From NCBI GenBank assembly GCA_017644185.1, contig JAEPMA010000001.1, forward strand, positions 310,001 to 374,000: 64,000 bases of DNA, read 5' to 3'. Shown here piece after piece: positions 8,183 through 17,213 of this stretch. Within the stretch, counting starts at the first letter, position 1; the number at the start of each line of letters is the position of its first letter. A model generated the notes under the pieces. The model worked only from the letters and a program-made list of their open reading frames with translations. It searched no databases and was not told the DNA's origin. The position numbers were made by a program, and so were the translations under genes. The stretch comes from Rhodospirillales bacterium (GTDB taxonomy: Bacteria; Pseudomonadota; Alphaproteobacteria; Rhodospirillales; Casp-alpha2).

Positions 8183-8936
8183 GCGGGGACGCTCGTGGCG
8201 GGTCGAAGTCGCCTTCGGTCGGAGGGACGGCCCGGCGCAGCTTTCGAAAGCGTTTGCGCGCTTTTCCTTTCAGGTTTTTTTCGACTTTCTCAAACAAACC
8301 GCGTGCCGTCGCCGGTGCGGCGTGCTCAAGCACCTGGGCGAAGTCCCTGACGTCGGTGAAACCCTGCTTGCCGCCCTCGCGGACGGTTTCCGCGATGATC
8401 AATTCCAGCCCCGGCAGTTGCCCGCCGTTCGTCAGTGCCTCAGACAAGCGGCGGTTGGCGCGAAAGGTATCGGGGCTGATCGAGGGCAAAAGGGCGCGAC
8501 GTTCCGGCGCCCCGTCCGTCCGGAATCCTTCCGGGGTGTTCAGCCGATGAAGCGCGCGTTTCATGCCGCCGTCGATGAGTGTGCGCGTCCCCTTAGGGGC
8601 GGAACTTTGCTGGATCGCCCTGTGTGAAAGTGGCAGGCGCCCCGTCGCGAGGGCCCGGCGTACCGCGCGTTCCGTGTCGTCGCCGGGTGCGATCGTGTCG
8701 CCATCCGTTGTGTTGTTCAGGGTCCGTTTGACATGTCGGATCGCCGCAAAGATCGCCTGGTAAGCGAGGGCTGGTGGTGCGCTCTCATCGAGCAGTCCAG
8801 CCGCGGCGAGCGTACGGGTAATGATATGAAGGTCCTCGGGCGCATTGCCGGCATTCGGTCCGACGCTGTCGCGGAGCACGGAGCGTGGTGGTCTTTCGCG
8901 CAACTTGGGCACGCTGTAGGCATCGAAGTTTCCCAT
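8175..8936 (-). CDS. Unknown protein with peptidoglycan-binding-like pattern
   Basis: A 253-residue protein; no firm family recognised. It has no signal peptide or membrane helix at the N-terminus (MGNFDAYSVPKLRERPP). Residues about 30-100 (DLHIITRTLAAAGLLD ... DTIAPGDDTERAVRRAL) resemble the spacing of peptidoglycan-binding-domain-1 repeats, in which a helix pair is followed by DGxxxPGGxT. A second, looser copy may follow (SPDTFRANRRLSEAL). The C-terminus is basic (KNLKGKARKRFRKLRR). The ATG at 8936 has AAGGAGAACTTGC before it. An AT-rich stretch at 8990-9076 probably holds its promoter. The 3' end overlaps rpoH. Confidence 0.7.
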   Translation of the reverse strand: MGNFDAYSVPKLRERPPRSVLRDSVGPNAGNAPEDLHIITRTLAAAGLLDESAPPALAYQAIFAAIRHVKRTLNNTTDGDTIAPGDDTERAVRRALATGRLPLSHRAIQQSSAPKGTRTLIDGGMKRALHRLNTPEGFRTDGAPERRALLPSISPDTFRANRRLSEALTNGGQLPGLELIIAETVREGGKQGFTDVRDFAQVLEHAAPATARGLFEKVEKNLKGKARKRFRKLRRAVPPTEGDFDPPRASPLS

Positions 8937-9076
8937 GCAAGTTCTCCTTCCCAGGTGGAGCATTTCCGATACACGTGCCAGTCGCGGACCCTCATCGCGA
9001 GTATTGGCATATGATAATCTACTTTATGAGAATACGTCTGAAAAGCTGCATTTAACAACTTATACGATAATTTTGA

Positions 9077-9904
9077 TTAGATATCAAACCCGTTTCGCCG
9101 AATGAAGGCATGGAAGTTCGGGCGCTCGTCGTTTGCCGTCTGGCGCGCCTTATCGTCGGACCACCCATAGTTGTCTTTTGTGCCGAACCGTTCCGGCTCT
9201 CGCTGCTTGCTGATTGGGTTGGCCTCGGCCCGGCGGCGGTCATAACTCTCGATCTCGTGGGCGAGATCGCTATCGTCGTAAGTGTTCGTGTGCACGGTCA
9301 GCCGCATCGGCAGGCGGACGCTGATCCAGGGGTCGTCGTCGGGGTGGCCGACGCAGAGCCCCGCGAACGGGAAGACGCCCTCAGGCAGCTTGGCAAGTGC
9401 CGCGATCTCGTCGTTCTTTTCTCGTACGGCACTGATCGGACAGCACCCCAGACCTTCCGCCTCGGCGGCAACGATGAAGTTCATCATGACGATCGCAGTG
9501 TCGGCGGCGGCGTTCATGAAGGCATCGAGCGGTTCGTGGGCGAATTCGGTGCCGCGGAGTTCACACACTTTTCGGATACGCCGTCCGTCGGCGCAAAACA
9601 ACAGGAACACGGGCGCCTGCTTGATCCATGGCATCGACGGAATCAAGTCGGTGACGCGCTCGCGCAATTCCATATCGTCGAACTGTATAATGCCGACTTG
9701 TTGGAGGTCCGACTTGGCCGGCGCGGATAATGCGCAGGCATACAGGATGTCGAGGGTTTCCTGGGGGACAGGTTTGTCCTTGTATCGCCGACGTGAACGA
9801 TGGCGGAGTTGCTGCGCATGCGTGCCTTCGGCGGGGCGGTCCTTCCCTATGCCGGTGTCCTCCGCGAAGCGGGCAGCGATCAGGTCTTGAAGGGTCTCAG
9901 TCAT
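9077..9904 (-). CDS. Nitroreductase family FMN oxidoreductase
   Basis: A 275-residue nitroreductase-fold protein. The N-terminal FMN-phosphate Arg pattern (HRSRRRYKDKPVP), a central helix region (AAADTAIVMMNFIVAAEAEGLGCCPIS) and a GLCVGHPDDDP segment are typical. Such enzymes reduce nitroaromatics, quinones or flavins with NAD(P)H. A GTG 15 nt upstream would put the ribosome site GAGGAG inside the gene, so the ATG at 9904 is preferred. Its first 8 nt overlap the stop of the upstream MFS exporter gene, so the two form an operon; a detoxification role with the exporter is a reasonable inference. Confidence 0.88.
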   Translation of the reverse strand: MTETLQDLIAARFAEDTGIGKDRPAEGTHAQQLRHRSRRRYKDKPVPQETLDILYACALSAPAKSDLQQVGIIQFDDMELRERVTDLIPSMPWIKQAPVFLLFCADGRRIRKVCELRGTEFAHEPLDAFMNAAADTAIVMMNFIVAAEAEGLGCCPISAVREKNDEIAALAKLPEGVFPFAGLCVGHPDDDPWISVRLPMRLTVHTNTYDDSDLAHEIESYDRRRAEANPISKQREPERFGTKDNYGWSDDKARQTANDERPNFHAFIRRNGFDI

Positions 9905-11177
9905 GGATGTTCTCCTCACGTGCGATTTCCGTCTTCGATGGCCGCGCGTTGAGTGCGGCGGCGCCCGTCATCACCATGATTACAACAGGAAAGGCGATGC
10001 CGGGAATTTCCGGGAAGGCGGCAACAACGGCGCTTGCGGCGGCACCTGCAGACATCTGCAAAGCGCCGAGCAACGCCGTCGCTGTGCCGGCAGATGTCTT
10101 GAACGGGCTTAACGCGCCGGCGACGCCAAGCGGCATGATCGCGCCCAGCGAAAATCCGAAACTGACCATGAAGATCATGATGGTGACGACGCTCGCATAG
10201 CCACTGAGCGTGAGCACCAGCATTGCCAGACCGGACCCGAACATCACGAGCGCGTTCAGGATGATCACCGTGGACGTATCGCTGAAGCGGGCGCTGAATG
10301 AGGAGACCGTGGCCGCGCCGACCATGAAGGCGCTGGAATGCAATAGGGCCAGAAAGCCGAACGACGACGGGCTCAGGCCCAAGTGATTGATCATCAATTC
10401 GGGGCCGCCCGAATGGAACGCATAAAGCGACCCCAGCGTCAGGGCGTTGGTGCCGGCGAAACGGCGGAACGTGCGGTCGCGGAAGATCGAGACGTAATTG
10501 TAGGCGACACCGGCGGGCGAAATACGCTGGTTGCTGGGCGTTCCCGTTTCCGGCATCGCGGCGAAGCAGAGCACGAACATGACGGCACCCATCACCATGG
10601 TGATGGCCATGTTGGCTTCCCAGCCGACGTAGTCCTGTACGAAGCCGCCGACGATGGGCGCGATGCCTGGCGTGATTCCCATGGTGAGGGTCAAAAGCCC
10701 GAATACCTTCACCAATTCCGCACCCTGGAACATATCGCGGGCGATTGCACGTGCGATCACGAACCCCGCCGCCGCGCCTAAACCCTGAAAAAGCCTGGCC
10801 GCCAATAGCCATTCGATCGAAGCGGTCAATGCCGCCGCACCACCCAGGAGGGCGTAGAGGGCGAGGCCAGGAATCAGAATGCGGCGCCGGCCGAAGCGGT
10901 CCGAGAGCGGCCCTACCAGTAGCTGGCTGCTCGCGAACCCGAGCAAAAATACAGACAGCACCAGGCGTTCACCACCCGGCACGACGTTCAGTTCCGCACC
11001 GATCGCCGGGAGCGACGGCAAGATGATGTTGAGCGCCAATTGGCCTAAGGTGCCGAGTGCCATCAAGAGCACGATAGCAAGTCGGCTCAACGGTCGTACC
11101 GGCCGCCCGTTAGCCTCGGCGGCAGGTTCCCGCAGTGTTTCGGGGGTGACGGACAACGGGATCTCCAATCCGGGCAA
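9897..11177 (-). CDS. Bcr/CflA-type MFS drug-efflux transporter
   Basis: A ~426-residue major facilitator with about 12 membrane helices. The drug:proton antiporter-1 motifs are clear: LNIILPSLPAIGAEL in helix 1, GPLSDRFGRRRIL as motif A, and RLFQGLGAAAGFVIARAIARD. This matches the Bcr/CflA subfamily. No ATG exists near the 5' end. TTG at 11177 follows a TAG by only two codons, and TTG at 11156 has TTGGAGATCCCG ahead of it; the latter may be the true start. It overlaps the nitroreductase gene by 8 nt. The substrate is unknown. Confidence 0.88.
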   Translation of the reverse strand: MPGLEIPLSVTPETLREPAAEANGRPVRPLSRLAIVLLMALGTLGQLALNIILPSLPAIGAELNVVPGGERLVLSVFLLGFASSQLLVGPLSDRFGRRRILIPGLALYALLGGAAALTASIEWLLAARLFQGLGAAAGFVIARAIARDMFQGAELVKVFGLLTLTMGITPGIAPIVGGFVQDYVGWEANMAITMVMGAVMFVLCFAAMPETGTPSNQRISPAGVAYNYVSIFRDRTFRRFAGTNALTLGSLYAFHSGGPELMINHLGLSPSSFGFLALLHSSAFMVGAATVSSFSARFSDTSTVIILNALVMFGSGLAMLVLTLSGYASVVTIMIFMVSFGFSLGAIMPLGVAGALSPFKTSAGTATALLGALQMSAGAAASAVVAAFPEIPGIAFPVVIMVMTGAAALNARPSKTEIAREENIHD

Positions 11178-11345
11178 GTGGTCCTATGATGTCCCCCAAG
11201 ACCGTTTTGGCAAGGGCGCATTCGTTCTGCCCGACGTGATCTGAATGGCGGTTTAGCGTGGTTGACGCCGGGTAGCCGAGACCGTACATTCCCGCCGTCT
11301 TTTCCGGTCAATCTCCGCTTTCCGTGGGGGCGTCCGGGCCCGAGT

Positions 11346-11435
11346 GGAGGGGTGGCCGAGTGGCTGAAGGCGCTGGTTTGCTAAACCAGTATACGGGAAA
11401 CTGTATCGAGGGTTCGAATCCCTTCCCCTCCGCCA
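11346..11435 (+). tRNA. tRNA-Ser (anticodon GCT)
   Basis: A 90-nt class II tRNA with encoded CCA. The acceptor stem is GGAGGGG/CCCCTCC with discriminator G. The anticodon arm is CTGGT-TTGCTAA-ACCAG with GCT at the anticodon, and there is a long variable arm (TATACGGGAAACTGTAT) typical of serine tRNAs. The T-arm is GAGGG-TTCGAAT-CCCTT. It reads AGC/AGU serine codons. Confidence 0.97.
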
Positions 11436-11440
11436 TTTGC

Positions 11441-11471
11441 AGAAGCCCCTTCGGGGGCTTTCTTGTTTTAG
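11441..11471 (+). terminator. Rho-independent terminator of tRNA-Ser
   Basis: The stem AAGCCCC/GGGGCTT (11443-11449 and 11454-11460) with a TTCG tetraloop is followed by TCTTGTTTT. It starts 6 nt after the tRNA 3' end. Confidence 0.9.
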
Positions 11472-11486
11472 GGTGGGCGCCGCGCG

Positions 11487-11876
11487 TCAGACTGAAACTT
11501 CGTAGCCGAGATCCTGTTCGTCGCCGATCCGACCCATCAGGCCCCAGCGGGTTTTTGGGATTTCCTGAATGATGATGTCGATCATGTCGCGCGGGATGCC
11601 TGTTGCTGCGGGAACCCGATCATAAAGCATATTGATCAGATTTTTGACGGTTTCGGTCGAGCGGCCCTCGAAGAACGCGATTTCGATCACGGTGTACTTG
11701 CTCGTTCGTCCTTGGCCGTAGCGGAAATCCTTCTCGTCGAGCAGGATGAAGCGTTGCAGGCGCTTTTCCTTTGGGAAGCTGAGCGCTTCGGCGATGCAGT
11801 CGTGAATGGCGTCGGACATCGCATCCTGAACCGGCTCGATTTCGGTTCTGAGGCCGTAGATCTTGGCGGTGGGCAT
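11487..11876 (-). CDS. Tautomerase-superfamily protein
   Basis: A 129-residue protein beginning Met-Pro-Thr-Ala. After Met removal the N-terminal Pro would be the catalytic base of the 4-oxalocrotonate tautomerase superfamily. The segment LQRFILLDEKDF and the downstream EIAFFEGRSTETVKNLI fit the longer Tautomerase_2 type. Longer in-frame starts up to 11960 would bury this Pro and are rejected. It converges on the tRNA-Ser terminator. Substrate not deducible; the family handles 2-hydroxymuconate-like enols and halogenated acrylates. Confidence 0.85.
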   Translation of the reverse strand: MPTAKIYGLRTEIEPVQDAMSDAIHDCIAEALSFPKEKRLQRFILLDEKDFRYGQGRTSKYTVIEIAFFEGRSTETVKNLINMLYDRVPAATGIPRDMIDIIIQEIPKTRWGLMGRIGDEQDLGYEVSV

Positions 11877-12145
11877 TTTCTGGGCTTCCGGTCGTTCTTG
11901 AATGGTCTGGTTGTTCCGCCCGACACGCGTTAGGTGCTTGCGCCGGACCGCGACAACCATAGTGCTTTCATCGCGATTTGTGGAGCGCGCCTAGAAAGAG
12001 GTTTGCCGCCGCATGGATGGTGACCGACAGCATCGGTCCCGTCGGCCGGATTTATCGTCCTGCAAGCGGGCCCGGTGTCTTGCCCGGCATGTATTGAGCG
12101 GATAAGCTGTTACATTGATTAGAAATTTCGGCGTCGACGTAAAGC

Positions 12146-13039
12146 ATGGCTAAACTCCTTGTCACCGGCGGTGCCGGTTTTATCGGCTCGGTGCTGGTAC
12201 GCCAACTGATCGACCGGGGCGACGAGGTGCATATCACCGTCCGCCCGGGCACAAACCCCGACCGTCTCGATACAAGAGTACCCAAAGCCCATCGCCATCT
12301 GATCGATGGCACGACGGACTCGGTTTTTTCCGCCGTCGATGCGGCTCGGCCGGAATACGTTTATCACCTGGCCAGTCTGTACCTGCGCAGCGCGGACGTG
12401 TCGCAGGTAACACCGCTTCTTGAAGCTAACATCAATTTCGGTGTGCAACTTTGCGAGGCGCTGGCAAAACGCGGGGCGCCCGTCCGGTTCGTCACGTTCG
12501 GGACGTATTCGCAGTTCTATCGAACCGACCCGCCGCGGCCGCTTGATCTATATAGCGCGCTGAAGACGGCCTTCGCCGAAGTTCTCGCCTATTATGCCGA
12601 TGCTCACGCATTCGACGTGGTGACGCTGACGATTTACGACAGTTACGGCCTGGGCGACTGGCGGACCAAGATCGTTAAGGTATTGGCCGAAGCGACGCGG
12701 TCGGGTAATCCCGTGCCGTTGTCCGACCCCGGGATCGAAATCGATCTCACCCATATCGAGGATGTGGCCCGCGCCGCGCTGATCGCCGGGGACGTGGCCG
12801 TGAGCCCCGGGGACGTTGCGGCGTATGCCGTGTCCGGGGAACGGATGACGTTGCGGGAACTGGTGCACATGGTCGAACAGGCGTCGGGGCGGTCACTCGA
12901 TGCCAGGTGGGGCAGCTATGAATTGCCGGAGCGGCGGATCATGCAGCCGGTGACGGGGAAAGCATTGCCCGGATGGCGGCCTCGAGTACCTTTGGCCGAC
13001 GGCCTTGCGAGCTATTTTCGCTCAGCGTCCGAAACCTGA
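12146..13039 (+). CDS. NAD-dependent epimerase/dehydratase (extended SDR)
   Basis: A 297-residue extended short-chain dehydrogenase. The NAD(P) fold motif is TGGAGFIGS at the N-terminus. YHLAS follows strand 4, and the catalytic pair is Y-x-x-x-K in DLYSALKTAF. Residues such as RVPLADGLASYF near the C-terminus fit nucleotide-sugar epimerase/dehydratase relatives. It stands alone between divergent and convergent neighbours with no sugar-pathway gene adjacent, so the substrate remains open. The ribosome binding site is weak. Confidence 0.88.
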   Translation: MAKLLVTGGAGFIGSVLVRQLIDRGDEVHITVRPGTNPDRLDTRVPKAHRHLIDGTTDSVFSAVDAARPEYVYHLASLYLRSADVSQVTPLLEANINFGVQLCEALAKRGAPVRFVTFGTYSQFYRTDPPRPLDLYSALKTAFAEVLAYYADAHAFDVVTLTIYDSYGLGDWRTKIVKVLAEATRSGNPVPLSDPGIEIDLTHIEDVARAALIAGDVAVSPGDVAAYAVSGERMTLRELVHMVEQASGRSLDARWGSYELPERRIMQPVTGKALPGWRPRVPLADGLASYFRSASET

Positions 13040-13063
13040 TCATTTCGGGACTTTCGTCCTGAA

Positions 13064-13603
13064 TTATTCAGTGTGGCCCACATTGTGGGTGCCGAACAAC
13101 GCATAGATCGCGGAAAGGTCGGCGTTTTCTTGAGAGCAGGTGGAGAGAATCTGTTCGACCTGTTCGCCGTTGCCGAAGGGCAGGCGTAAAAGGTTGTACG
13201 CCTTGTTCTGCGACTGCCCGAACCCGAAGGTGCTTATCAACAGGGGGGCGCGCCGCTCCACCACGGTGGCATATTCCTTGAGGATTTTATTGGATATGAC
13301 GGCCGGCGTGATATCGAGGACTGATTGCCCGGTATAGTCATTCCCGAGCAATTGATTCCTGCCTTCGCCCGAAAAGCTGTAGGTGAAATCGAGGGGGAGG
13401 GGGATGACGTCGACGACGGCGCTCCACGATTTGATGTTCGGCGAGAGTTGGGACCAGTCCCATTCCGCCCAGGTCGGCATCGCCCGGTCATTGCAGAGAC
13501 TGTTCCAGTAACGGCAAATAGGCGCCAGATCGCCCGGCAGGGTATCCTGCTCGGGCGTCGTGTAGGATTGTGTAAAACGATCGTCGCCAGTCGAATTGTT
13601 CAT
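13064..13603 (-). CDS. Single-domain PAS_5 protein
   Basis: A 179-residue cytoplasmic protein matching the alphaproteobacterial PAS_5 type. It has the typical N-terminal ICRYWNSLCNDRAMPTWAEW element and a core with FTYSFSGEGRNQLLGNDYTGQS. No output domain or membrane segment is present. PAS_5 proteins are abundant in Rhodospirillales, and their ligands and partners are largely unknown. It lies just upstream, in map terms, of the molybdopterin/histidine-kinase pair and on the same strand, separated by 135 nt, so a functional link is possible but unproven. Confidence 0.85.
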   Translation of the reverse strand: MNNSTGDDRFTQSYTTPEQDTLPGDLAPICRYWNSLCNDRAMPTWAEWDWSQLSPNIKSWSAVVDVIPLPLDFTYSFSGEGRNQLLGNDYTGQSVLDITPAVISNKILKEYATVVERRAPLLISTFGFGQSQNKAYNLLRLPFGNGEQVEQILSTCSQENADLSAIYALFGTHNVGHTE

Positions 13604-13738
13604 ATTGGCTTTCAGTCACCATGTCATATTACGCATTCAATGACTGTTGCTTATCATGCCAGATTTTGTTTGTGCATGATCCAAGTCAATGGGTTCAGTG
13701 TTGTCCCCAATATTTGACTTTAACTGTTCGAAGGGCGG

Positions 13739-15112
13739 TCAGGCGGTTTCGGGCGGCTGTACCGGCAGCCAAAGAAACACGGTCGTTCCCTGGCCCTGAC
13801 GGCTTTCAAGACGGAGTGTGCCGCCATTCAATTCGATAAGCTGTTTACTTAGTGCAAGGCCAAGGCCCGTCCCTTCGTGCGTCTGGTCGCTGTTTCGGCG
13901 CGACTGGCCGAACGGCTGCATGACCAACTCCAGATCTTGTTCGGGGATGCCGATTCCGCGGTCGACGACGCGAATTTCGACCCCGCCGCCGTCAGCCGGA
14001 CGCGCGATGACGTCTATCGGCTCGGGGGCCGGCGAATACTTGTAGGCATTCGACAACAGGTTGATCAGAACCTGATGGACGCCGCGCGGATCGGCATAAA
14101 CATGCGTCAGGTTCTCGGCAACGTCGATCGAGATCCGTGAATGGGTCCGGTCCTCGCTGAGATCGACGATCCGTGCCGCCTCGGTAATCGCCTTGGAAAG
14201 ATCGACATTGTCCGGGTCGACCTTGAACTGACCCGCTTCGATCTTTGACAGATCCAGGATGTCGTTGATCAGGTTCAAAAGGTGCCCGCCGGACAGATTG
14301 ATGTCGCCGGCATATTCTTTGTATCGCTTGTCGCCGATCTTTCCGAACACCTCGTTCTTGAGCATGTCCGAAAAGCCGATGATCGCGTTCAAAGGGGTGC
14401 GGAGTTCATGGCTGATCGAGGCGAGGAATTCCGACTTCGCCCGGTCGGCCTTGGTCAATTTGATGGTGATGGATTCAAGCTCGGCGTTCTGTTGCTGAAG
14501 ATGGGACTGGCTGCGCCACAGCAGAAAAGCGAACAACGCCCCCGCCATCACCAGCCCGAGTGCAGACAGAATCAATGACCAGGTCGAACCGATAATGTCG
14601 GACCTGCGCGTCGCCCGGTATGTCCGCATCTGTTCGAGAATACGGCCTGTCAGCAGGTTTACTTCGTCGGCCTGACGGTTGAGGCGCTGCCAAACGCCCG
14701 TCAGCTTCTCCGCGCCAAATTCCGAGGCGGCATCGAATGCAGGCGCGACGGCGTCGATCTCGGCGGTGATGCGCGTGAGTTGTTCTCGATCCACCACGGT
14801 TAACGTGGTGTTGTACGGAGGGCGTGAGGGAAGACTGTGCAGCCGCTGATAAACGATGTCGTATTGCAGCACGGCCTTGCGGGTATTCGCTTCCGGTTCG
14901 CTTAATTCGAGGAGCCTGAGTTCTGAAAGCAGCAGGTCGTAGTGGAGACGCAGTTGCACCGCCGCGATGCCGCTACTGTCGTAATTCGCGTCCTCAAGTT
15001 GGCGGAGGGCCGAAAGCGCGGCAACGCCCGACGCAATGCTGAGCAGCAGGAATGCGGCCGTCAGCAGGCTGAATATAACGGGAAGCCGTCGTTTTATCTT
15101 GTTGCGCGCCAA
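13739..15112 (-). CDS. Membrane sensor histidine kinase
   Basis: A 457-residue kinase. Two membrane helices (about 12-33 and 177-200) flank a helical periplasmic region of ~145 residues. A short coiled coil follows, then HisKA with H235 in SISHELRTPLNAIIGFSDML, and HATPase_c with NLLSNAYKYSP, DRGIGIP and GTGLGLALSK. No receiver or HAMP-like extension is seen. It starts 31 nt after the stop of a periplasmic molybdopterin-fold protein on the same strand. Such pairs recur in proteobacteria, and the periplasmic partner is probably its ligand-sensing subunit. The cognate regulator is not obvious. Confidence 0.93.
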   Translation of the reverse strand: MARNKIKRRLPVIFSLLTAAFLLLSIASGVAALSALRQLEDANYDSSGIAAVQLRLHYDLLLSELRLLELSEPEANTRKAVLQYDIVYQRLHSLPSRPPYNTTLTVVDREQLTRITAEIDAVAPAFDAASEFGAEKLTGVWQRLNRQADEVNLLTGRILEQMRTYRATRRSDIIGSTWSLILSALGLVMAGALFAFLLWRSQSHLQQQNAELESITIKLTKADRAKSEFLASISHELRTPLNAIIGFSDMLKNEVFGKIGDKRYKEYAGDINLSGGHLLNLINDILDLSKIEAGQFKVDPDNVDLSKAITEAARIVDLSEDRTHSRISIDVAENLTHVYADPRGVHQVLINLLSNAYKYSPAPEPIDVIARPADGGGVEIRVVDRGIGIPEQDLELVMQPFGQSRRNSDQTHEGTGLGLALSKQLIELNGGTLRLESRQGQGTTVFLWLPVQPPETA

Positions 15113-15143
15113 GTGATTGCTCGGAAGAAACGGTATCTTTGGA

Positions 15144-15671
15144 TTATTCGACGATCAGACGTTCCAACTGCCATATGCTTCGGCTGCTGTACTTTTCGTC
15201 TTTCAGCTCAGTGTACTTGTCGATCGGGTATATCACCCAGATCGGCCCCTTGTTGCGGACGGTCATTTCCTTTCCATTCCATATCATGGCCAGCATCACC
15301 GGGTATTTTTTCGTATCGGCGACCGGAATCTCCACCGCGTATCCATCGAGGGCATATGCCACCAACATTGTCCCGTCTGCGCCCACGCTTTCGAGCAAAT
15401 CGCTCAGCAGAACGCCTTCGTAGGTATGGGTGCCGGTATCGAAGGGATTGCTGGTCTTGAGGGTGTGCATACCCAGTGCGTCCAGCATTTTGCGATCAAA
15501 GCGCGCTTCCTTGCCGGTATTGGTGATCTTGATCTTGCCCTCGACGGTCAGGATGACGGGACCGACCGGTTTCTCCAGTGAGCCGGAAGCGGAACCCGGC
15601 GTCACTTGAAGCGTGAAAACGACGGCGACGGCCGCAAGTATCCGGGCGATGCGTTCAATCCGTATTCCCAT
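15144..15671 (-). CDS. Periplasmic molybdopterin-oxidoreductase-fold protein, kinase partner
   Basis: A 175-residue exported protein with a signal peptide (about 1-27, ending at GSASG). The core GPVILTVEGKIKITN ... FDRKMLDALGM ... YEGVLLSDLLESVGADG resembles the SUOX/oxidoreductase molybdopterin-binding fold. It lacks the conserved Cys that ligates Mo in sulfite oxidase, and no Cys is found in the mature part, so it probably senses rather than catalyses. The following histidine kinase gene begins 31 nt downstream. The start at 15671 is chosen to expose the signal peptide; a TTG at 15710 is the alternative. Confidence 0.78.
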   Translation of the reverse strand: MGIRIERIARILAAVAVVFTLQVTPGSASGSLEKPVGPVILTVEGKIKITNTGKEARFDRKMLDALGMHTLKTSNPFDTGTHTYEGVLLSDLLESVGADGTMLVAYALDGYAVEIPVADTKKYPVMLAMIWNGKEMTVRNKGPIWVIYPIDKYTELKDEKYSSRSIWQLERLIVE

Positions 15672-15840
15672 GATCGGACTCGCGTTTTCCTTTCCGAGCG
15701 TTGCCGCCACAAAGTACCAAACGGTACGATGTACGCGCCGGGCCGTAAACTAGGTGTTTGTCGCGCCCCTGGTAGCGGGTATCAGCCTTGATTCCCGGCC
15801 CCGGATAGGCGCACCATCCAAACAACAAGGGAGTAGGGCT

Positions 15841-16704
15841 GTGGTGCGTGGCAATACAAAGGCACAAGCGAAGACGCGAAGCAATAAGGGGAAACCCGCA
15901 AAGGTCAAGAATCCCGTAAAGCTCAAGGGTAAGGTGTACGAAAAGGAGCTGCGCCGCCTGCAGGTCGAGTTGATCAAGCTGCAGGAGTGGGTCCGGGTCG
16001 AAGGCTTGAAAGTTGCGGTCCTGTTCGAGGGCCGCGACGGCGCCGGCAAGGGCGGCACCATCAAGCGAATCACCGAAAATACCAACCCCCGTGTCGTGCG
16101 GATCGAAGCCCTTGGTAAGCCGACAGAGCGTGAACGCTCGGAGTGGTATTTCCAGCGCTACGTCGCGCGGCTGCCGGCCGCGGGCGAGATCGTGCTGTTC
16201 GACCGCTCCTGGTACAACCGCGCAGGGGTTGAGCGGGTGATGGGGTTTTGCAGCGATGAGGAGTACTGGGAGTTTTTGCGCGAGGCGCCGCAGTTCGAAA
16301 GCATGCTTATGCGGTCCGGAATCCGGCTGATCAAATACTGGTTTTCGGTCTCCGTGGAAGAACAGGAAAGCCGCTTCCAGGCGCGCCTGACGGACCCGAC
16401 GAAGTACTGGAAGCTGAGCCCGATGGATTTGAAGGCGCGTAGTCTGTGGAACGAGTATTCCGCCGCCAAGGACATCATGTTCGAACACACGGACACGGAC
16501 GAGAGCCCCTGGTGGGTCGTGCCGTCCGACCACAAGAAAAGCGCCCGGCTCAATTGTATCAGCCATCTGCTCTCACAATTCGAATATAAAGACGTGATCC
16601 CCAAACCAAAGCCGCTGGGAAGGCGGCAGAAGGCGAGCAATCTCAGCCGCCCGCCGATCGAAAGTCAGAGGATAGTGCCGCTCCGCTACGAGCGCGGCGG
16701 TTAG
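15841..16704 (+). CDS. ppk2: Polyphosphate kinase 2 (class I PPK2)
   Basis: A ~287-residue PPK2. Walker A is GRDGAGKGG (64-72) and Walker B is LFDRSWYNRAG. The lid and acidic residues around PTERERSEWYFQRY are intact. Class I enzymes use polyphosphate to phosphorylate nucleoside diphosphates (usually GDP/ADP), linking polyphosphate stores to the nucleotide pool. The first ~35 residues are Lys-rich and poorly conserved. No ATG fits; GTG at 15841 has AAGGGAGTAGGGCT before it, whereas the earlier GTG at 15754 lacks a ribosome site. Its stop overlaps the convergent response-regulator gene by 4 nt. Confidence 0.93.
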   Translation: MVRGNTKAQAKTRSNKGKPAKVKNPVKLKGKVYEKELRRLQVELIKLQEWVRVEGLKVAVLFEGRDGAGKGGTIKRITENTNPRVVRIEALGKPTERERSEWYFQRYVARLPAAGEIVLFDRSWYNRAGVERVMGFCSDEEYWEFLREAPQFESMLMRSGIRLIKYWFSVSVEEQESRFQARLTDPTKYWKLSPMDLKARSLWNEYSAAKDIMFEHTDTDESPWWVVPSDHKKSARLNCISHLLSQFEYKDVIPKPKPLGRRQKASNLSRPPIESQRIVPLRYERGG

Positions 16705-17078
16705 GCGCTCACCTTGAGATTGCCGATGATACCCTTGAGCTGTTCGCTCTTGAGGGGTTTGCAGAGAGAGTAGTCGGCGCCGATGCGTTCCGCCATTTTC
16801 AGATAGTTGACCTCATTGATGGCGTCATTGGCTGAAATTGCCACGATGCAAACGTCGTTCCGGGCGCGGCGAATCTTGCGGATCGTCTCGATGCCGTCTT
16901 GGTTAGGCATGAAGATGTCAGTAACGATGAGATCGAATTCCCGGCCTTCCATCTTCGAAGATGCAACGACCCCGTCTTCCGCTTCGGTTACATCACACGC
17001 CAAATCTTCCAGCAGGGTCCGCACCACGCTTCGCGCAAGCGCGTCATCATCGATCAGAAGAACATTCGGCATCAGCAT
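16701..17078 (-). CDS. Single-domain response regulator (CheY-like)
   Basis: A 125-residue receiver domain with acidic pocket DDD (10-12), phosphoacceptor D54 (LIVTDIFMP), switch Ser in VAISAND and Lys in CKPLKSEQL. There is no output domain. Two in-frame ATGs (17078 and 17072) are possible. The partner kinase is unknown; the orphan kinase at 13739 is nearby. A perfect CRP-like palindrome lies about 136 nt upstream of the start. Confidence 0.93.
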   Translation of the reverse strand: MLMPNVLLIDDDALARSVVRTLLEDLACDVTEAEDGVVASSKMEGREFDLIVTDIFMPNQDGIETIRKIRRARNDVCIVAISANDAINEVNYLKMAERIGADYSLCKPLKSEQLKGIIGNLKVSA

Positions 17079-17213
17079 CGTTCGCTATCGGCAGTTGTCC
17101 AGCCAAGCAGCCTGCGGGGCAAGCCGGCCGGGGTTGATTTCATCTTCGAAATTTAGGTCGGTTCATCACCCGACCTATTTGCCAACTTATAGAGGGACAG
17201 CCCGGCGCCTTGC

